This document shows positions 43,576 through 53,812 of a stretch of 64,000 nt of DNA, one piece after another (the first letter of the stretch is position 1; each line of letters starts with the position of its first letter). Made by a program: the position numbers and the translations under genes. This DNA comes from Piezodorus guildinii (taxonomy: Eukaryota; Arthropoda; Insecta; Hemiptera; Pentatomidae), in contig CM041294.1 in assembly GCA_023052935.1 (NCBI GenBank), positions 12,883,791 through 12,947,790 on the forward strand, given 5' to 3'. The notes under the pieces were generated by a model that was not told the DNA's origin, did not search any database, and saw only the letters and a program-made list of their open reading frames with translations.

Positions 43576-44212
43576 AACCAACTTAAACTTACTATCAAAA
43601 GAATTGCACCCAAGATGCCAGCATTGTAGGGGAACCTTGACCATAGCTCATATTTTTGAAGAATGTTCCTTCTACACTCGGCAACTGAACAAAATTAGAA
43701 TACCAAGCAACGTCGCTGATGCTTTGGGAAACATTGGTAAAAGGATTGATGAATTAATGTGTCTCCTCTCTCAAATGGATTTTTACAAGCAGATTTGAAC
43801 TACTATCGTTTTCATCTTGACTTCATTGATTTTAAAAATGAATTTAAATTTAAAATTAATCTTAATATATTTATTTATTTTATTTACTTAATTTTTAATA
43901 ATTACTTGGTTAACTATTATCTGTATTACTTTATTTATTAATTTATTAATATTTTTTATTATTGTTTACTTTATTTACGGGTTTTTTCCTCCTTTTCTTT
44001 TTATTCATTCATTGCTTTTATTTTTTATTTTATTTTTATTTTTATTATTCTTTTTTTTTACATATATTATAATATCTTTTAATGAATATATCTTTTAATG
44101 TTTCAACTGATACCTTTTATCTTAAATTAATCTTCTATAAAATAAATATATCTGGCACTGATGACCGCAATGTTTTGTGCCATTAAAATTTTAAAAACCA
44201 ACCAACTTAAAC
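43576..44212 (+). mobile_element. LINE family F 3' end with 13 bp TSD
   Basis: AACCAACTTAAAC at 43576-43588 and 44200-44212. The insert opens directly in frame (LLSKELHPRCQHCRGTLTIA, then HIFEECSFYTRQLNKI) and stops at 43798. CxxC...H...C is the terminal LINE knuckle. A ~360 bp A/T-rich 3'UTR ends in the hairpin GGCACTGATGACCGCAATG...GTGCC and AAAATTTTAAAA. A clean, 5'-truncated insertion. Confidence 0.88.
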
Positions 44213-44401
44213 GTCTTTATAATTAAAATGTACTTCGTTTTTCCGATAACTTACAGTTTTAATTTAAACTAGAATTTTACTAGTTACGTGTGAGAATCGA
44301 TATATGTCCATTATTTTCTATAATGGTTTCATTAGAATTCTCTATCTGAACAAATGAACATCAGTTGAGAAGTGTAAATGATTAAGTCCATTATAGATGC
44401 A
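44213..44401. other. Unassigned spacer
   Basis: Nothing recognised. Confidence 0.35.
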
Positions 44402-44560
44402 ATTTTGGGATCTAAGTGAGAGGATAGGATAGCTGTGTCATCAGCGTACGTTGCTAGGAAGGTATTAGGGCAAACAAGCCTCCAAACGCACCTTTCTCAA
44501 ATTGAAGACTGGTGTAACAAGTGAAGAATCAAAGTTAATCAATCCAAATGCAAGCATGGA
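44402..44560 (+). pseudogene. 5'-inverted Jockey-type LINE RT fragment
   Basis: The minus strand of 44410-44466 codes TFLATYADDTAILSSHLDP, with an intact YADD catalytic box. The plus strand from 44472 codes the following part, SLQTHLSQIEDWCNK-stop-RIKVNQSKC. In a normal Jockey RT these are consecutive on one strand. The upstream segment is therefore inverted at about 44466, the pattern produced by twin priming. Confidence 0.75.
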
Positions 44561-44809
44561 TGCATGGAACAAATGCAAATTACTCAAATATATATTTTTA
44601 CAACATTATATTTCGTTTATTCTATTTAATATACGCTAACCGCTATTAATTAGTTTCTTCCCTCATCTGTTTGATGAACCAACCGCACTCTTGTATTTTT
44701 TCATTCTATAGATTTCTCCATTTAATCTCTATAGATGCATCCTCACAACATGTCAGTAGAAACCAAATTTTCTTATTCTTATGTCCGTTTCCAAATCATT
44801 TAATTCTCA

Positions 44810-45432
44810 AGCTCATATTCAAAAGCCAACTGGAAATAAAATACAAAACACTAGCTTTTAACAGCTGTATCATCCCAGTGTTTACATATGGATGTCAGAC
44901 ATGGTCACTGACAAAAGATTTAGAACAGAAAATTAGCGGTCAACGAAGAATGGAGCGGATTATGTTAGGAATCTTCCTGCGGGACAAAATTAACGCAAAT
45001 AAAATAAGAAAGTTAACAAATGTCTCAGACGCTATTGCTTGTGCTAGAAAAATGAAGTGGACAAGGGCAGGACATCTCATGCAGAAAACAGAAGATAGTT
45101 GAGCAAAGCGAGTTGCCGAATGGATCCCTATTAATAAAAAAAGGACGCAGAGGCCGATAACGCAAGCGCTGGGCCGACGAATTGAGGAAAAAGGATGGTT
45201 CTTTATGGCTGAGATACGCACAAGACAGGATGTTGTGGAAAACTAAGTGCCAGCAACTCAAGTTTTAGGTTCGGCTAGTCTCCGCCCATAAGACTCTCCC
45301 ATTCTTTGAGAAGGTCTATATGTAAATATAATTCATGTAAATATCCATTTATTGTTTTTTTTTGTTTGTTTTTATACATAATGAAGATTATTAGCTTTGT
45401 ATTTACATATAAATAAAGACTATTATTACTAT
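44810..45432 (+). pseudogene. RTE/CR1-type LINE C-terminus (family J) with tail
   Basis: Frame 44671-45102 is LINE-like from about residue 47: FNSCIIPVFTYGCQTWSLTK, QRRMERIMLGIFLRDKINAN, ARKMKWTRAGHLMQKTEDS. It stops early, and frame-shifted pieces continue (KRVAEWIPINKKRTQRP; RRWADELRKKDGSLWLRYAQDRMLWK) to about 45265. YGCETW, the RSMLGISLRDK-like block and the W-AGH motif are standard. The tail is ATAAATAAAGACTATTATTA, like the 8.57 kb tail. Confidence 0.75.
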
Positions 45433-45531
45433 ATTTCCCTGTTAGGTCACAACTGTTTCTTTTTTGGACCGTAAATTATTGTTTTCTTTCTATTCATAAC
45501 ACTTTCTTTAGGCTGTGGACAGAATCGGTTT

Positions 45532-45714
45532 TCATGCCGTGCAGTATTGTATGCATGCCGGCTTGGCGACCGTATTGTAGTGTCTTATCTTCAGGTTTGT
45601 TGTCAGGCTCCTTTTATTATATAAATTATTGTCGCGAGACTTAGTCTTTCCAATTTTCTCTTTCACTCTTTCTTTCTCCGAACCATTGCTACATATAATT
45701 TCCACCAGGTACAT
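45532..45714 (-). pseudogene. Short LINE connector relic
   Basis: A minus frame of 60 codons ends NNLYNKRSLTTNLKIRHYNT, VAKPACIQYCTA. It resembles the LL..K.L....K.R.Y.T.I.P...Y region that follows RT in RTE-type ORF2. Short and diverged. Confidence 0.45.
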
Positions 45715-46005
45715 AAATTTGTTCGTTATTTTAATACTCCCGTACTTTGTCGCAACTATTTAGTTTTAAAAATTATAATCTGTAGTAATCAGTTATGTTG
45801 TCTCAAATGATATCTGTTCTTGTCATATGCTATGGCTTGTTAAGGTTTTTCATGGCTGTTTAACTGAAAATAAAAAACTCCATAATTTTATGATATTTAT
45901 CAAAAGTACAATTTTTGTAAATATTTATCTTTATGTTGTATTTGTTCTTAAAAACACGAAAGGGAAAAACAATAGAAGAGAAAGGCAGTAGAAGACGATC
46001 GTACT

Positions 46006-46267
46006 TCAGTTATTAATATAATACTTCAGTATTAACACACTTGCATTTAGTTGTATGGTTTCCGTGTCTTCACCCAGCAGTACCAAATCATCGGCATACC
46101 CTAAAACCGTAATCCTGTCACCCATATTTAAACCTTTCTCGGTACACATCACCTTTTCTAAGACATATTCTAAAGCTATATTAAATAACACAGGTGAAAG
46201 GGAGTCACCCTGTTTCAAACCCGATCACACCTCAAATCTCTCGGAGTAATTATGACCGATTCTAAAT
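46006..46267 (-). pseudogene. LINE B reverse-transcriptase fragment in the left arm
   Basis: Minus strand: FEVxSGLKQGDSLSPVLFNI, ALEYVLEKVMCTEKGLNMGD, RITVLGYADDLVLLGEDTET. It contains the RT QGDSLSP and catalytic YADD motifs intact. It ends at the arm boundary (46035) and runs into unrelated bases. Upstream (plus-strand higher coordinates) a stop replaces R before SGLKQG. Confidence 0.82.
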
Positions 46268-46744
46268 GTATGGAATGTTTCCGACAAACACATTTCTACT
46301 AGATTTTACATTTATTAGTACATTTAATTTCTTAATCATAATTTGTTAAATCTGTTAAATTAGGTTAATTTTGATTCCTATATTTTCACATCTTAAAGTA
46401 TTTAATCAGGTTAATTTTATTTCTTATGTTGGTTATATGTAATTTTAGTTTAATAAATGTATTGTGATTCGTCGTTTACTTTCATTATTTTAAAATCTAT
46501 ACAGTGCACTAATATTCGTTAACTGCAGCACCCTGAATTTGAGTTATCACTTGGTAATACTGTTCTTCCACAGATAGCTCAGAATATACAGTATCTGTAA
46601 ACCCTATAAGCTTTAAAGCGGTTAACTGTTCTAATGATTTTATTGTTATTCGCTTCTGTTTTTGCTCAATATCCTTGATGGGTGTATAATTATTGAAATT
46701 AACACATCATCCATTTCCTTTCGCAAGTTATGATATCAAAAGAT

Positions 46745-47178
46745 ATAAATATGAATGATGAAATTGGCAGCCGTGAGTGTTGTGCAACCTTTCATTAATG
46801 CAATTAAAACAGTAATAAAAGCAGTTGAGCGACGGGTAATTAGTTTGTATCTTGCTGCTTCTTTAACAATGTTGGTATTCCTGCAATTTCCGGATTGTTT
46901 GCCGCTCGTTCTAAGAAATGAGGCTGCCAAGGAAGGCCTACCTTTTAGCCTGCCTACAATTATATTTAAAAGCTCTTTTATAAATTCCTCATGAAAGTGC
47001 TCCTATGACTACTTTTTTTTCCATTTATTAGGCGGCAAGAATTACCCACTGATTTTAATAGCGGTTAGGGTACATCAAATAGAATAAACGAAAAATAATT
47101 TTGTAAAAATATATAAATTTGAGTAAGAATAAATGCTTAACACGAAATTACTGTTAATATTAAACTAAGAACACCTGA
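46745..47178. other. Spacer of the inverted duplication, unrecognised frames
   Basis: 46736-46994 is open on both strands (for example minus MAASFLRTSGKQSGNCRNTN...). The composition looks coding-like, but I do not recognise the family. Confidence 0.3.
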
Positions 47179-47619
47179 TCAAAAACTACGCCAAATCTCG
47201 CTGTTTTTATTTTTAAAATCGTGAAAATGTTTGTAATATTTTTTAACGATATCCGTTACTATTGGTATGTTGAGGTCTTTGTGTAATGATTTATTGGTTA
47301 CGTAAAACGGACGGTGGGTGATAAAGTGGAGGAATTTAGATTGAAAGTTTTGATTTGTCTGCAAGTGTGATTTTTTGCATAAGCACCACACTTGAGTACC
47401 GTACGTCCATATAGGCTTAAGTAGCATGTTGTATATGACGATTTTGTTGCTTAGTGATAGTTTGTTTTTATGGTGAAGAAGTCGTCTAAGTATTGATAAT
47501 CGATGATTCAGTCTTTTGTTTAAGGTACGTGTGATTTCCATGTCAGGCAGACGCCAATAAGACCGCAATCTTTTGATATCATAACTTGCGAAAGGAAATG
47601 GATGATGTGTTAATTTCAA
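47179..47619 (-). pseudogene. Jockey-like LINE C-terminus (family K), 146 codons
   Basis: Open minus frame: LRSYWRLPDMEITRTLNKRL, NHRLSILRRLLHHKNKLSLS, NKIVIYNMLLKPIWTYGTQV, WCLCKKSH, FYVTNKSLHKDLNIPIVTDI. It stops at 47179. LKPIWTYGxxxW and HKDLNIP are Jockey-clade post-RT blocks. The first ~17 codons lie in the right duplication arm; the rest is in the spacer, so the left arm lacks its continuation. No RT domain. Confidence 0.78.
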
Positions 47620-48017
47620 TAATTATACACCCATCAAGGATATTGAGTAAAAGCAGAAGCAATAACAATAAAATAATTAGAACAGTTAACCGCTTTAAAG
47701 CTAATAGGGTTTACAGATACTGTATATTCTGAGCTATCTGTGGAAGAACAGTACTACCAAGCGATAACTCAAATTCAAGGTGCTACAGTTAACGAATATT
47801 AGTGGACTGTATATATTTTAAAATAATGAAAGTAAACGACGAATCACAATACATTTCTTAAACTAAAATTACATATAACTAACATAAGAAATAAAATCAA
47901 CCTAATTAAATACTTTAAGATGTGAAAATATAGGAATCAAAATTAACCTAATTTAACAGATTTAACAAATTATGATTAAGAAATTAAATGTTCTAATAAA
48001 GGTAAAATCTAGAAGAA

Positions 48018-48507
48018 ATGTGTTTGTCGGAAACATTCCATAAATTTAGAATCGGTCATAATTATTCCGAGAGATTTGAGGTTCGATCGGGTTTGAAACA
48101 GGGTGACTCCCTTTTATCTGTGTTATTTAATATAGCTTTAGAATATGTCATAGAAAAGGTGATGTGTACCGAGAAAGGTTTAAATATGGATGACAGGATT
48201 ACGGTTTTAGGGTATGCCGATGATTTGGTATGCTAGGTGAAGACACGGAAACCATACAACTAAATACAAGTGTGTTAATAAAAACCGGTAAAGAAATAGG
48301 ACTCGAATTAAATACCGATAAGACGAAATATATGATTAGTAGCAGAAACGGTGGCGATCTTGGTGATATTAATGTATCAGGGCATACTTTTGAACACGTA
48401 GAGAAATTCAAGTATTTAGATTCAATGATAACAAGAAAAAATGAAATCCAGGAAGAAATATCCCGGTTAAAGGTGGGAAATTCGTGTTATTATTCAGTGG
48501 ATATTAT
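48018..48507 (+). pseudogene. LINE B RT and connector (copy B5), right arm and beyond
   Basis: Frame 48018-48236 gives FEVRSGLKQGDSLLSVLFNI, ALEYVIEKVMCTEKGLNMDD, RITVLGYADDLV, and ends by frameshift right after YADD. The next frame 48230-48541 continues LGEDTETIQLNTSVLIKTGK, EIGLELNTDKTKYMISSRNG, DINVSGHTFEHVEKFKYLDS. The motif SLSP has changed to SLLS. Homology stops at about 48500, just before a palindrome. This is the most complete RT of family B here, still lacking endonuclease and C-terminus. Confidence 0.85.
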
Positions 48508-48539
48508 ACAATGGATGTCTATGGATAGACATCCATTGT
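48508..48539. repeat. Perfect palindrome, 15 bp arms, 2 bp loop
   Basis: ACAATGGATGTCTAT (48508-48522), GG, then the exact inverse (48525-48539), directly at the end of LINE B homology. Confidence 0.9.
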
Positions 48540-48689
48540 GAGTCATAAGTATATTGTTTCTGTTTGTTTGGGTAACTGAACATCGTAAAGTGTCAGTGGA
48601 GGACAATCAGAATACCTAAGCGTGAATGTTACTTGACTTGATTTCATATGTATAATAGAATAGAATAAGATAGGCAAATGAAGAAACCC

Positions 48690-49033
48690 ATCTATATCTA
48701 CAATATGTTCACTCCCCTCTCCTCTGTCCACTCCATCAACTCAAGATCCCAGCCCTCGAACCTGCTCATTCCATCCCACAGAACTGCTTCCTTTAAGAGA
48801 TCCTCTGTCATACGCGCATCTTCATTTTGGAATTCCTTACCCAATCGATTCGTACATGCCAATCCTTAACCTCCTTCAAACATCACCTATTTATCCATCT
48901 CCTCGAATATCAATCTACCGTGCCTTTATAAATTTAACTATTTGACCTCTTTATTTTTATCTTAATTTTCTATATTTTTTGTTTTATTATATGTATTTCT
49001 TTAAGGTAGTAATATGACCTTGTTGTATATATA

Positions 49034-49078
<45 letters not shown>

Positions 49079-49325
49079 GTGTGTTTGTATGTGTGAATGT
49101 GTAGGTATATAAATGAATGTGTGTGTATATATATGTGTCCATGTCTGTGAGTGTGTGTATTACATGTATATACCATATGTAATATAATTTGTAATCCATA
49201 AAATTCTGTATATAATATGTTAAAATTCATATAGCCTGAATTTAAATATTTTATTGTACATTTATATTATTCTTAGGGGACTAGCTGTCCCAGAATAAAA
49301 TTTATTTTCATTCATTCATTCATTT
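48690..49325 (+). pseudogene. CR1-like LINE C-terminus with hairpin and (CATT)n tail
   Basis: Frame 48678-48869 codes NSRSQPSNLLIPSHRTASFK, RSSVIRASSFWNSLPNRFVH. The R.R...L.IP..RT.SF..S...R....WNSLP pattern is the known end of CR1/Jockey-type ORF2. The 3'UTR, with (TA)n and (GT)-rich parts at 49026-49160, ends GGGGACTAGCTGTCCCAGAA, TAAAATTTATTTT(CATT)n. GGGAC/GTCCC forms a terminal hairpin. Same tail type as 5964-6456 and 56020. Confidence 0.75.
49026..49160. repeat. (TA)n and (TG)-rich microsatellite in the CR1 3'UTR
   Basis: TA repeats to about 49075, then TGTG/TATG repeats. Confidence 0.9.
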
Positions 49326-49328
49326 AAT

Positions 49329-49370
49329 ACTTTCCCTTACTATATATAGTAAGTGAAAGTAATAAAAAAA
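49329..49370 (-). mobile_element. R900 terminal fragment (palindrome end only)
   Basis: CCTTACTATATATAGTAAGT then GAAAGTAA, matching only the last ~40 bp of an inverted R900. It abuts the (CATT)n tail, so the CR1 element probably inserted into or replaced the rest. Confidence 0.8.
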
Positions 49371-50016
49371 AATAAAAAAACTATATACCAACCCGAAATG
49401 TTCACGATGATATGTATACGGTACATTTAGGAACTACTTTGTTTGAAGAGTCGGCTAATGACTAATGCTAATAGTGCAAGCCAAGATAGCATCTCCTATC
49501 TGATAATTCTGTATTCAGTTCCTCCCGAGCTTATTAGGCGATGAAGGCACGTATATTTTTAATGCACTTTTTACCATATTTTCCCCATTACTTTTTCCAT
49601 TTCCTTCCTCGAATGAATCTGTTGAATTGTTTGTCGACAACTTAATCGAAAAATTATACAAATCATTATTTTACCCAGTGGGCAATGATTCCTGAATAAC
49701 GTAGAATTAGTTGTTAGAAAGTTTTCTATTTATGATTCATAACTTATAAAATAATAATTATTTGGTAGCATAGAAAAATAATTTACCTGACCTAGACTGA
49801 TATTTGAAACTGAAATGTTTTGACTATGCTGCCGTCAGCTATTTTATTCAGAAATACCTTAAGGATTAATATTCTCAACAAAAAAAGTCATTTACGAATC
49901 ACGCTTAGTTAGTCGAGTAAAATAAATACTAAATTGTTCCATAAAATTTCATTATTTCTCCCCTTGCAATCGAACAACTGAATTGTTCTTATCTTTAAAT
50001 TGAGATGACTCAGAGC
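49371..50016. other. Unassigned spacer
   Basis: Nothing recognised. Confidence 0.35.
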
Positions 50017-50393
50017 TGGGGCTGATTTTTATTTATTTTTTAATTTGATTTTTCTCGTTTTTTTTTTTAATTCCTATTTCTCTGATTCATTTAGTTTCTG
50101 TCTTTTATTGTGTTGTTTTTTTTATCTTTATATAATTAATTTTTTAGGAGTATATATATGATGAATTGTTTAAAGTTTTATTTCTTTTTTAGTTAGATTA
50201 TGATTTTTGTAAGTTATATATCTTTTTCTTTTTTTTTATTTACTTCTCTATTTCTCTGCTTCTTTTTGTTTCTATCTTTTATTGTTTTGTTTTTTTATCT
50301 TAATATAATTATTTTTTTTGGATTGTATATAAGATGAATCATTTAAAGTTTTATTTCTTTTTTAGTTAGATTATGATTTTTGTCAGTTATATA

Positions 50394-50429
<36 letters not shown>

Positions 50430-50772
50430 CTCTATTTCTCTGCTTCTTTTTGTTTCTATCTTTTATTGTTTTGTTTTTTATGTTAATATAATTAATTTTT
50501 TAGGAGTATATATATGATGAATTGTTTAAAGTTTTATTTATTTTTTAGTTAGATTATGATATTTGTAAGTTATATTTTTTTTTTTTTTAATTTTTTTTTG
50601 TTTCATTATATAAATTAAGCTGGTATGTAGTACATTACTATTTACTTATAATTTCAATTATTATTATTATTTCAATCATTGTATTTTAATGTATTTTTTT
50701 TTTTTTTTGTATGATTTACCACCTGTAATTGGGCCTAGGCCTGTTGGTGGATGATGTAAAATAAAATAAAAA
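50017..50772 (+). mobile_element. LINE 3'UTR with ~175 bp tandem repeats and hairpin tail
   Basis: A T-rich unit beginning AGTTAGATTATGATTTTTGT starts at 50191, 50364 and 50547 (173 and 183 bp periods), with partial units at both ends. It is followed by TGATTTACCACCTGTAATTG, GGCCTAGGCCTGTTGGTGGA and AAAATAAAATAAAA. CCACC/GGTGG enclose a palindromic GGCCTAGGCC, a LINE-type 3' hairpin. No coding part is left. Confidence 0.65.
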
Positions 50773-51309
50773 GATCCACCTAGCTCGTAGAGGTTCAGAT
50801 TTTCTTTTGTTAGATTGATGCTGTTTCTTTGTGAACCTTATCTACTTCGCAGTGCTCCAGAACCTACAATAGAATGCTCCGAAACTGTCTACCAGGACTA
50901 ACTTGAAGGATTGGGGTTGGGATTTAAGATGCAGAATACCGAGGAGACTGAACGTACTGGCTATGTGATGAAATACGATGGCTCTCGCGGGTGTCGAGTG
51001 ACAAGGCACAGTTACATAAGTTAGCTACCCCGTGTACATTATACCCGCTTGGGACACACTTCTTTTTTATAATCGTTGTAGCTGCATGCAAGACATCGTG
51101 TTGCAGTTCATCTGATCAACTATCGCTGAAATGCTTTTTTAGTTCATAATTTTCTCAGGGCGAGAAATACTTCAACTACCCTTCAGACAATAGATACGCT
51201 GATTTTCAAATCGACTTTAGGAGATATTATGGAGAACACGAAAATCTCTTATTATTGATCTTTTTTTTTTTTTTTCTACGGTATTACAATTTTCCCAGGA
51301 CATTCTTTA
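50773..51309. other. Unassigned spacer
   Basis: GC-balanced around 50800-51120. No gene or repeat recognised. Confidence 0.35.
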
Positions 51310-51550
51310 AAAATATTTATTTTATTTATTTACAATTGTTTTTGTTTGAGCTTTAATATAATGCTATCAGCAAAAAAAAAAAAAAAAAAAATTTGCAATA
51401 AGCAAATATGATGACTTCCGAAAGTCGGTTAAAGAAAGGCATCTCTAGGCCACCGCCTCAAAAGTCGTTGGGGTGGGTTGTACGGGTTCGTGTAGGATTT
51501 AAGTGTTTGGGCCGATGGGTTCATGTTGTAAGTCAGTCTGTCATGAAATC
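51310..51550 (-). mobile_element. LINE C tail, diverged (copy C6)
   Basis: The inverse of the family C 3' end: TTACAATTGT, AATAAGCAAATATGATGA, GGCATCTCTAGGCCACCGCC, TCGTTGGGGTGGGTTGTACG correspond to landmarks in C4 and C7. Confidence 0.6.
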
Positions 51551-51555
51551 TTTAA

Positions 51556-52405
51556 TTTTTCATATTTAAGACAACTATACGCCCAAAACGTTACAAAACC
51601 TTTTTCATCAAAATGAGCTAAGCAGAAGAGCCACTTTATACTATGCATTTTGCACCTTTTTTCGATTTTCTCGAAAACGGTTCGAGGATTTTGATTAAAC
51701 TCGCTATATCGATGTAAAATTGATTGGGCTTTGATATCGTGTAAGTTTCTTTCTGATTAAAATGGTTTGACAGAGCATAAATGCCGATATTTTAAATTTT
51801 CTTCTTCTAAAGTACCTTTAATTTTGTATATCTTATAAAAAAAAACATATTATCTAGTTAGCATAGATAAATAACAGCTAAATGTGCAAGTTGAGCAAAT
51901 TTGAAAAGCAACTAAAGGAGAAAACTGAAAAAATATTTTTGAATGCAATTTTTCGTTTTTGAACATAAGAACAATAATATACATGTGTAATATACCGTTG
52001 GAAAGCTAAATATTTTAGAAGAAAATATTATCTAATACAAAAGAGCTTGAAAACGTTAATAGAGAGGGATAAAAAGCCGATAACCAAGTGATCGAAAGCG
52101 ATAACCCCATGTATGATATACCATTGAAAAGCTAAATATTTTAGTAAAAATATTATCATCTAATCAACTTTTAAAAGTTAATAGAAAGTGATGAAAATAA
52201 GATAAAACTAACTGATTGTTTTAGATAATAATATAATAGATTTTTTAATAAAACACATGTTTCTATAGAAATTCAATTTAATTAATACTTTAATAGTTTC
52301 ACTTTTTTTTATCTCTAACTGTATTTGAAAGTTCTTTAATTGATTTTAACAACGGGGGTAAGTGAATGTTGTGTTGTAAGTGTGTTGCCCGCACCTGATT
52401 TTTTT
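51556..52405 (+). mobile_element. R900 repeat, 5'-truncated copy 8 with internal duplication
   Basis: It starts at CATATTTAAGACAACTATAC, lacking the left ~200 bp. A ~110 bp segment (GATATACCGTTGGAAAGCTA-like) occurs twice, at about 51991 and 52114. The right end GTAAGTGAATGTTGTG is followed by a short local repeat and GTTGCCCGCACCTGA plus T-run. Confidence 0.85.
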
Positions 52406-52499
52406 GTAAATTACTAAACAGTGTATATTTCCTTATTCATCTTCAGGAAGCCTCTTTTCTTATTGGATAATTATATTTCACATTCGATTTTCTATATCT

Positions 52500-52650
52500 C
52501 CGAAAGAATGCGATTATAAAAATATTATATAAAAATTAATCCCTTTTTTCCCCTGGTCACGGCATCACGCGTGAACTGTTGGACCAATTTCGCTAATTCT
52601 TTTTTTGTTGTGTTTGTTATTGAAAAAAGGGAGGGTTCTTATGAAAGAAA
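52500..52650 (+). mobile_element. Helitron-like internal relic
   Basis: CCCTGGTCACGGCATCACGC, GTGAACTGTTGGACCAATTT, CGCTAATTC parallels the inverse of 9930-10230. Ends not found. Confidence 0.45.
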
Positions 52651-53299
52651 AAAAAATGAAAATGTTAATATGGCCGTTTACTTTTTAAGTCTACGTTCTA
52701 AGCTTATTATCTTTAGAATTTAATATTTAGATGGAAATGGATTAAATTTGCTTTGTAGTTCGGTGAGTTATCAAAAGCAGCCAGAATTGATTGTACAAAA
52801 AAATGTTAATTGTTAAGTTTTACAGGAATCCATCTTTAGATAGATAGATTTTGTATCGTAAGAATAATTTACAATATTGTAAATAAATATGGCGTTAATA
52901 CCGTTTTTTGCAAATTTGATTGTATTTTTTTTTTTTTTTTTCAGGTAAATAGTTGTAAACTACATCGATCAATCAATTAAGATAACTAAATGCTCCATGA
53001 AACAAACAAACTATAAATTCTATTAATAAACACACATTAATTATTGAAAATTTTGTTTAATTAAAAATCAGAAATAATAAAAGATAAGTCGATTGACAAA
53101 CAACCGCGAAACGCGTTTCTTTTTCTTGTTTTTTTTCAGTATGTTTAATAACAACTATTTAATTTATTAGTTCCAGAGAAAAAAATCCTGTTTGTTGTTT
53201 TTTCTGCCTGAAGTTGATTTAAGAAAATCTTACCGATTGTCAATTTATGTTTTTTTTTTTTACAAGAAGTCGATTAGGGGGGCTGAACAGCATTGAAAC
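52651..53299. other. Unassigned A/T-rich spacer
   Basis: Nothing recognised. Confidence 0.35.
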
Positions 53300-53491
53300 C
53301 CTCCCATTAAATGAATTTAATTTATTGTGCTTATAGTTTTTTGTATATATATGAATTTAATTATTTTATGTAATTGGACATTATCATTATTTTCTGTATA
53401 TATTGTATGAATATGGGCTCACATCACTATTACTATTGTTCATTTTGAAACAAATTGTAATATACCTCAATAAATATTAAAAAAAAAAAAT
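53300..53491 (+). mobile_element. LINE 3'UTR tail with AATAAA and poly-A
   Basis: An A/T-rich 3'UTR ends ATATACCTCAATAAATATTA and A-run (53482-53491). The family is unknown and the coding part is absent. Confidence 0.45.
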
Positions 53492-53494
53492 TAT

Positions 53495-53545
53495 TAAGCT
53501 TACGTTTCGGCCTTAAATATAGGTCGAAACGTTAGCACAATACAT
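53495..53545. repeat. Palindromic CGAAACGT motif (Penelope-like)
   Basis: ACGTTTCGGCCTTAAATATA followed by GGTCGAAACGT forms a hairpin of about 11 bp. Motifs of this type occur in Penelope-like element repeats. Confidence 0.45.
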
Positions 53546-53812
53546 TAGGTTGAAGTATTTCTATGACTATATCCCAAAAAACTTCTCATATTTTAAGTAC
53601 AGTCAACTAATCTTCCATCATTAGGAATATATTTGTTTCTATGTAGATTTTAAAGATATTTTACTTGATAACTTCTTTTTATCACTTAATTTCTTACTTT
53701 TTGAGTATAGTAAATTCGCATAAAAAAAAAACATAAAATAATTATATATTAATATAGATTTTTGTCTATGACTTAAAGGCAACAGAGTAAGAAAACGTTT
53801 TTTTTTTTTATT

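Larger units (their letters stand above)
46035..48285. repeat. 2.25 kb inverted duplication, arms ~0.7 kb
   Basis: 46035-46744 and 47568-48285 are inverted copies with high similarity (examples: GACGAATCACAATACATTTC at 47857 against its inverse near 46450; CGCAAGTTATGATATCAAAA at 46725 against its inverse). An 823 bp spacer separates them. Each arm holds the same LINE B RT fragment and the start of a Jockey-like block. Small scattered differences show the arms have diverged, which argues against a simple assembly artefact. Confidence 0.88.

Noticed and set aside
46736..46994. Host gene in the inverted-duplication spacer
   Set aside because: Open on both strands but short, with no recognised domain and LINE debris on each side.
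50017..50620. Independent satellite
   Set aside because: The repeats run straight into a LINE-type hairpin and A-rich tail, so a LINE 3'UTR is the simpler reading.
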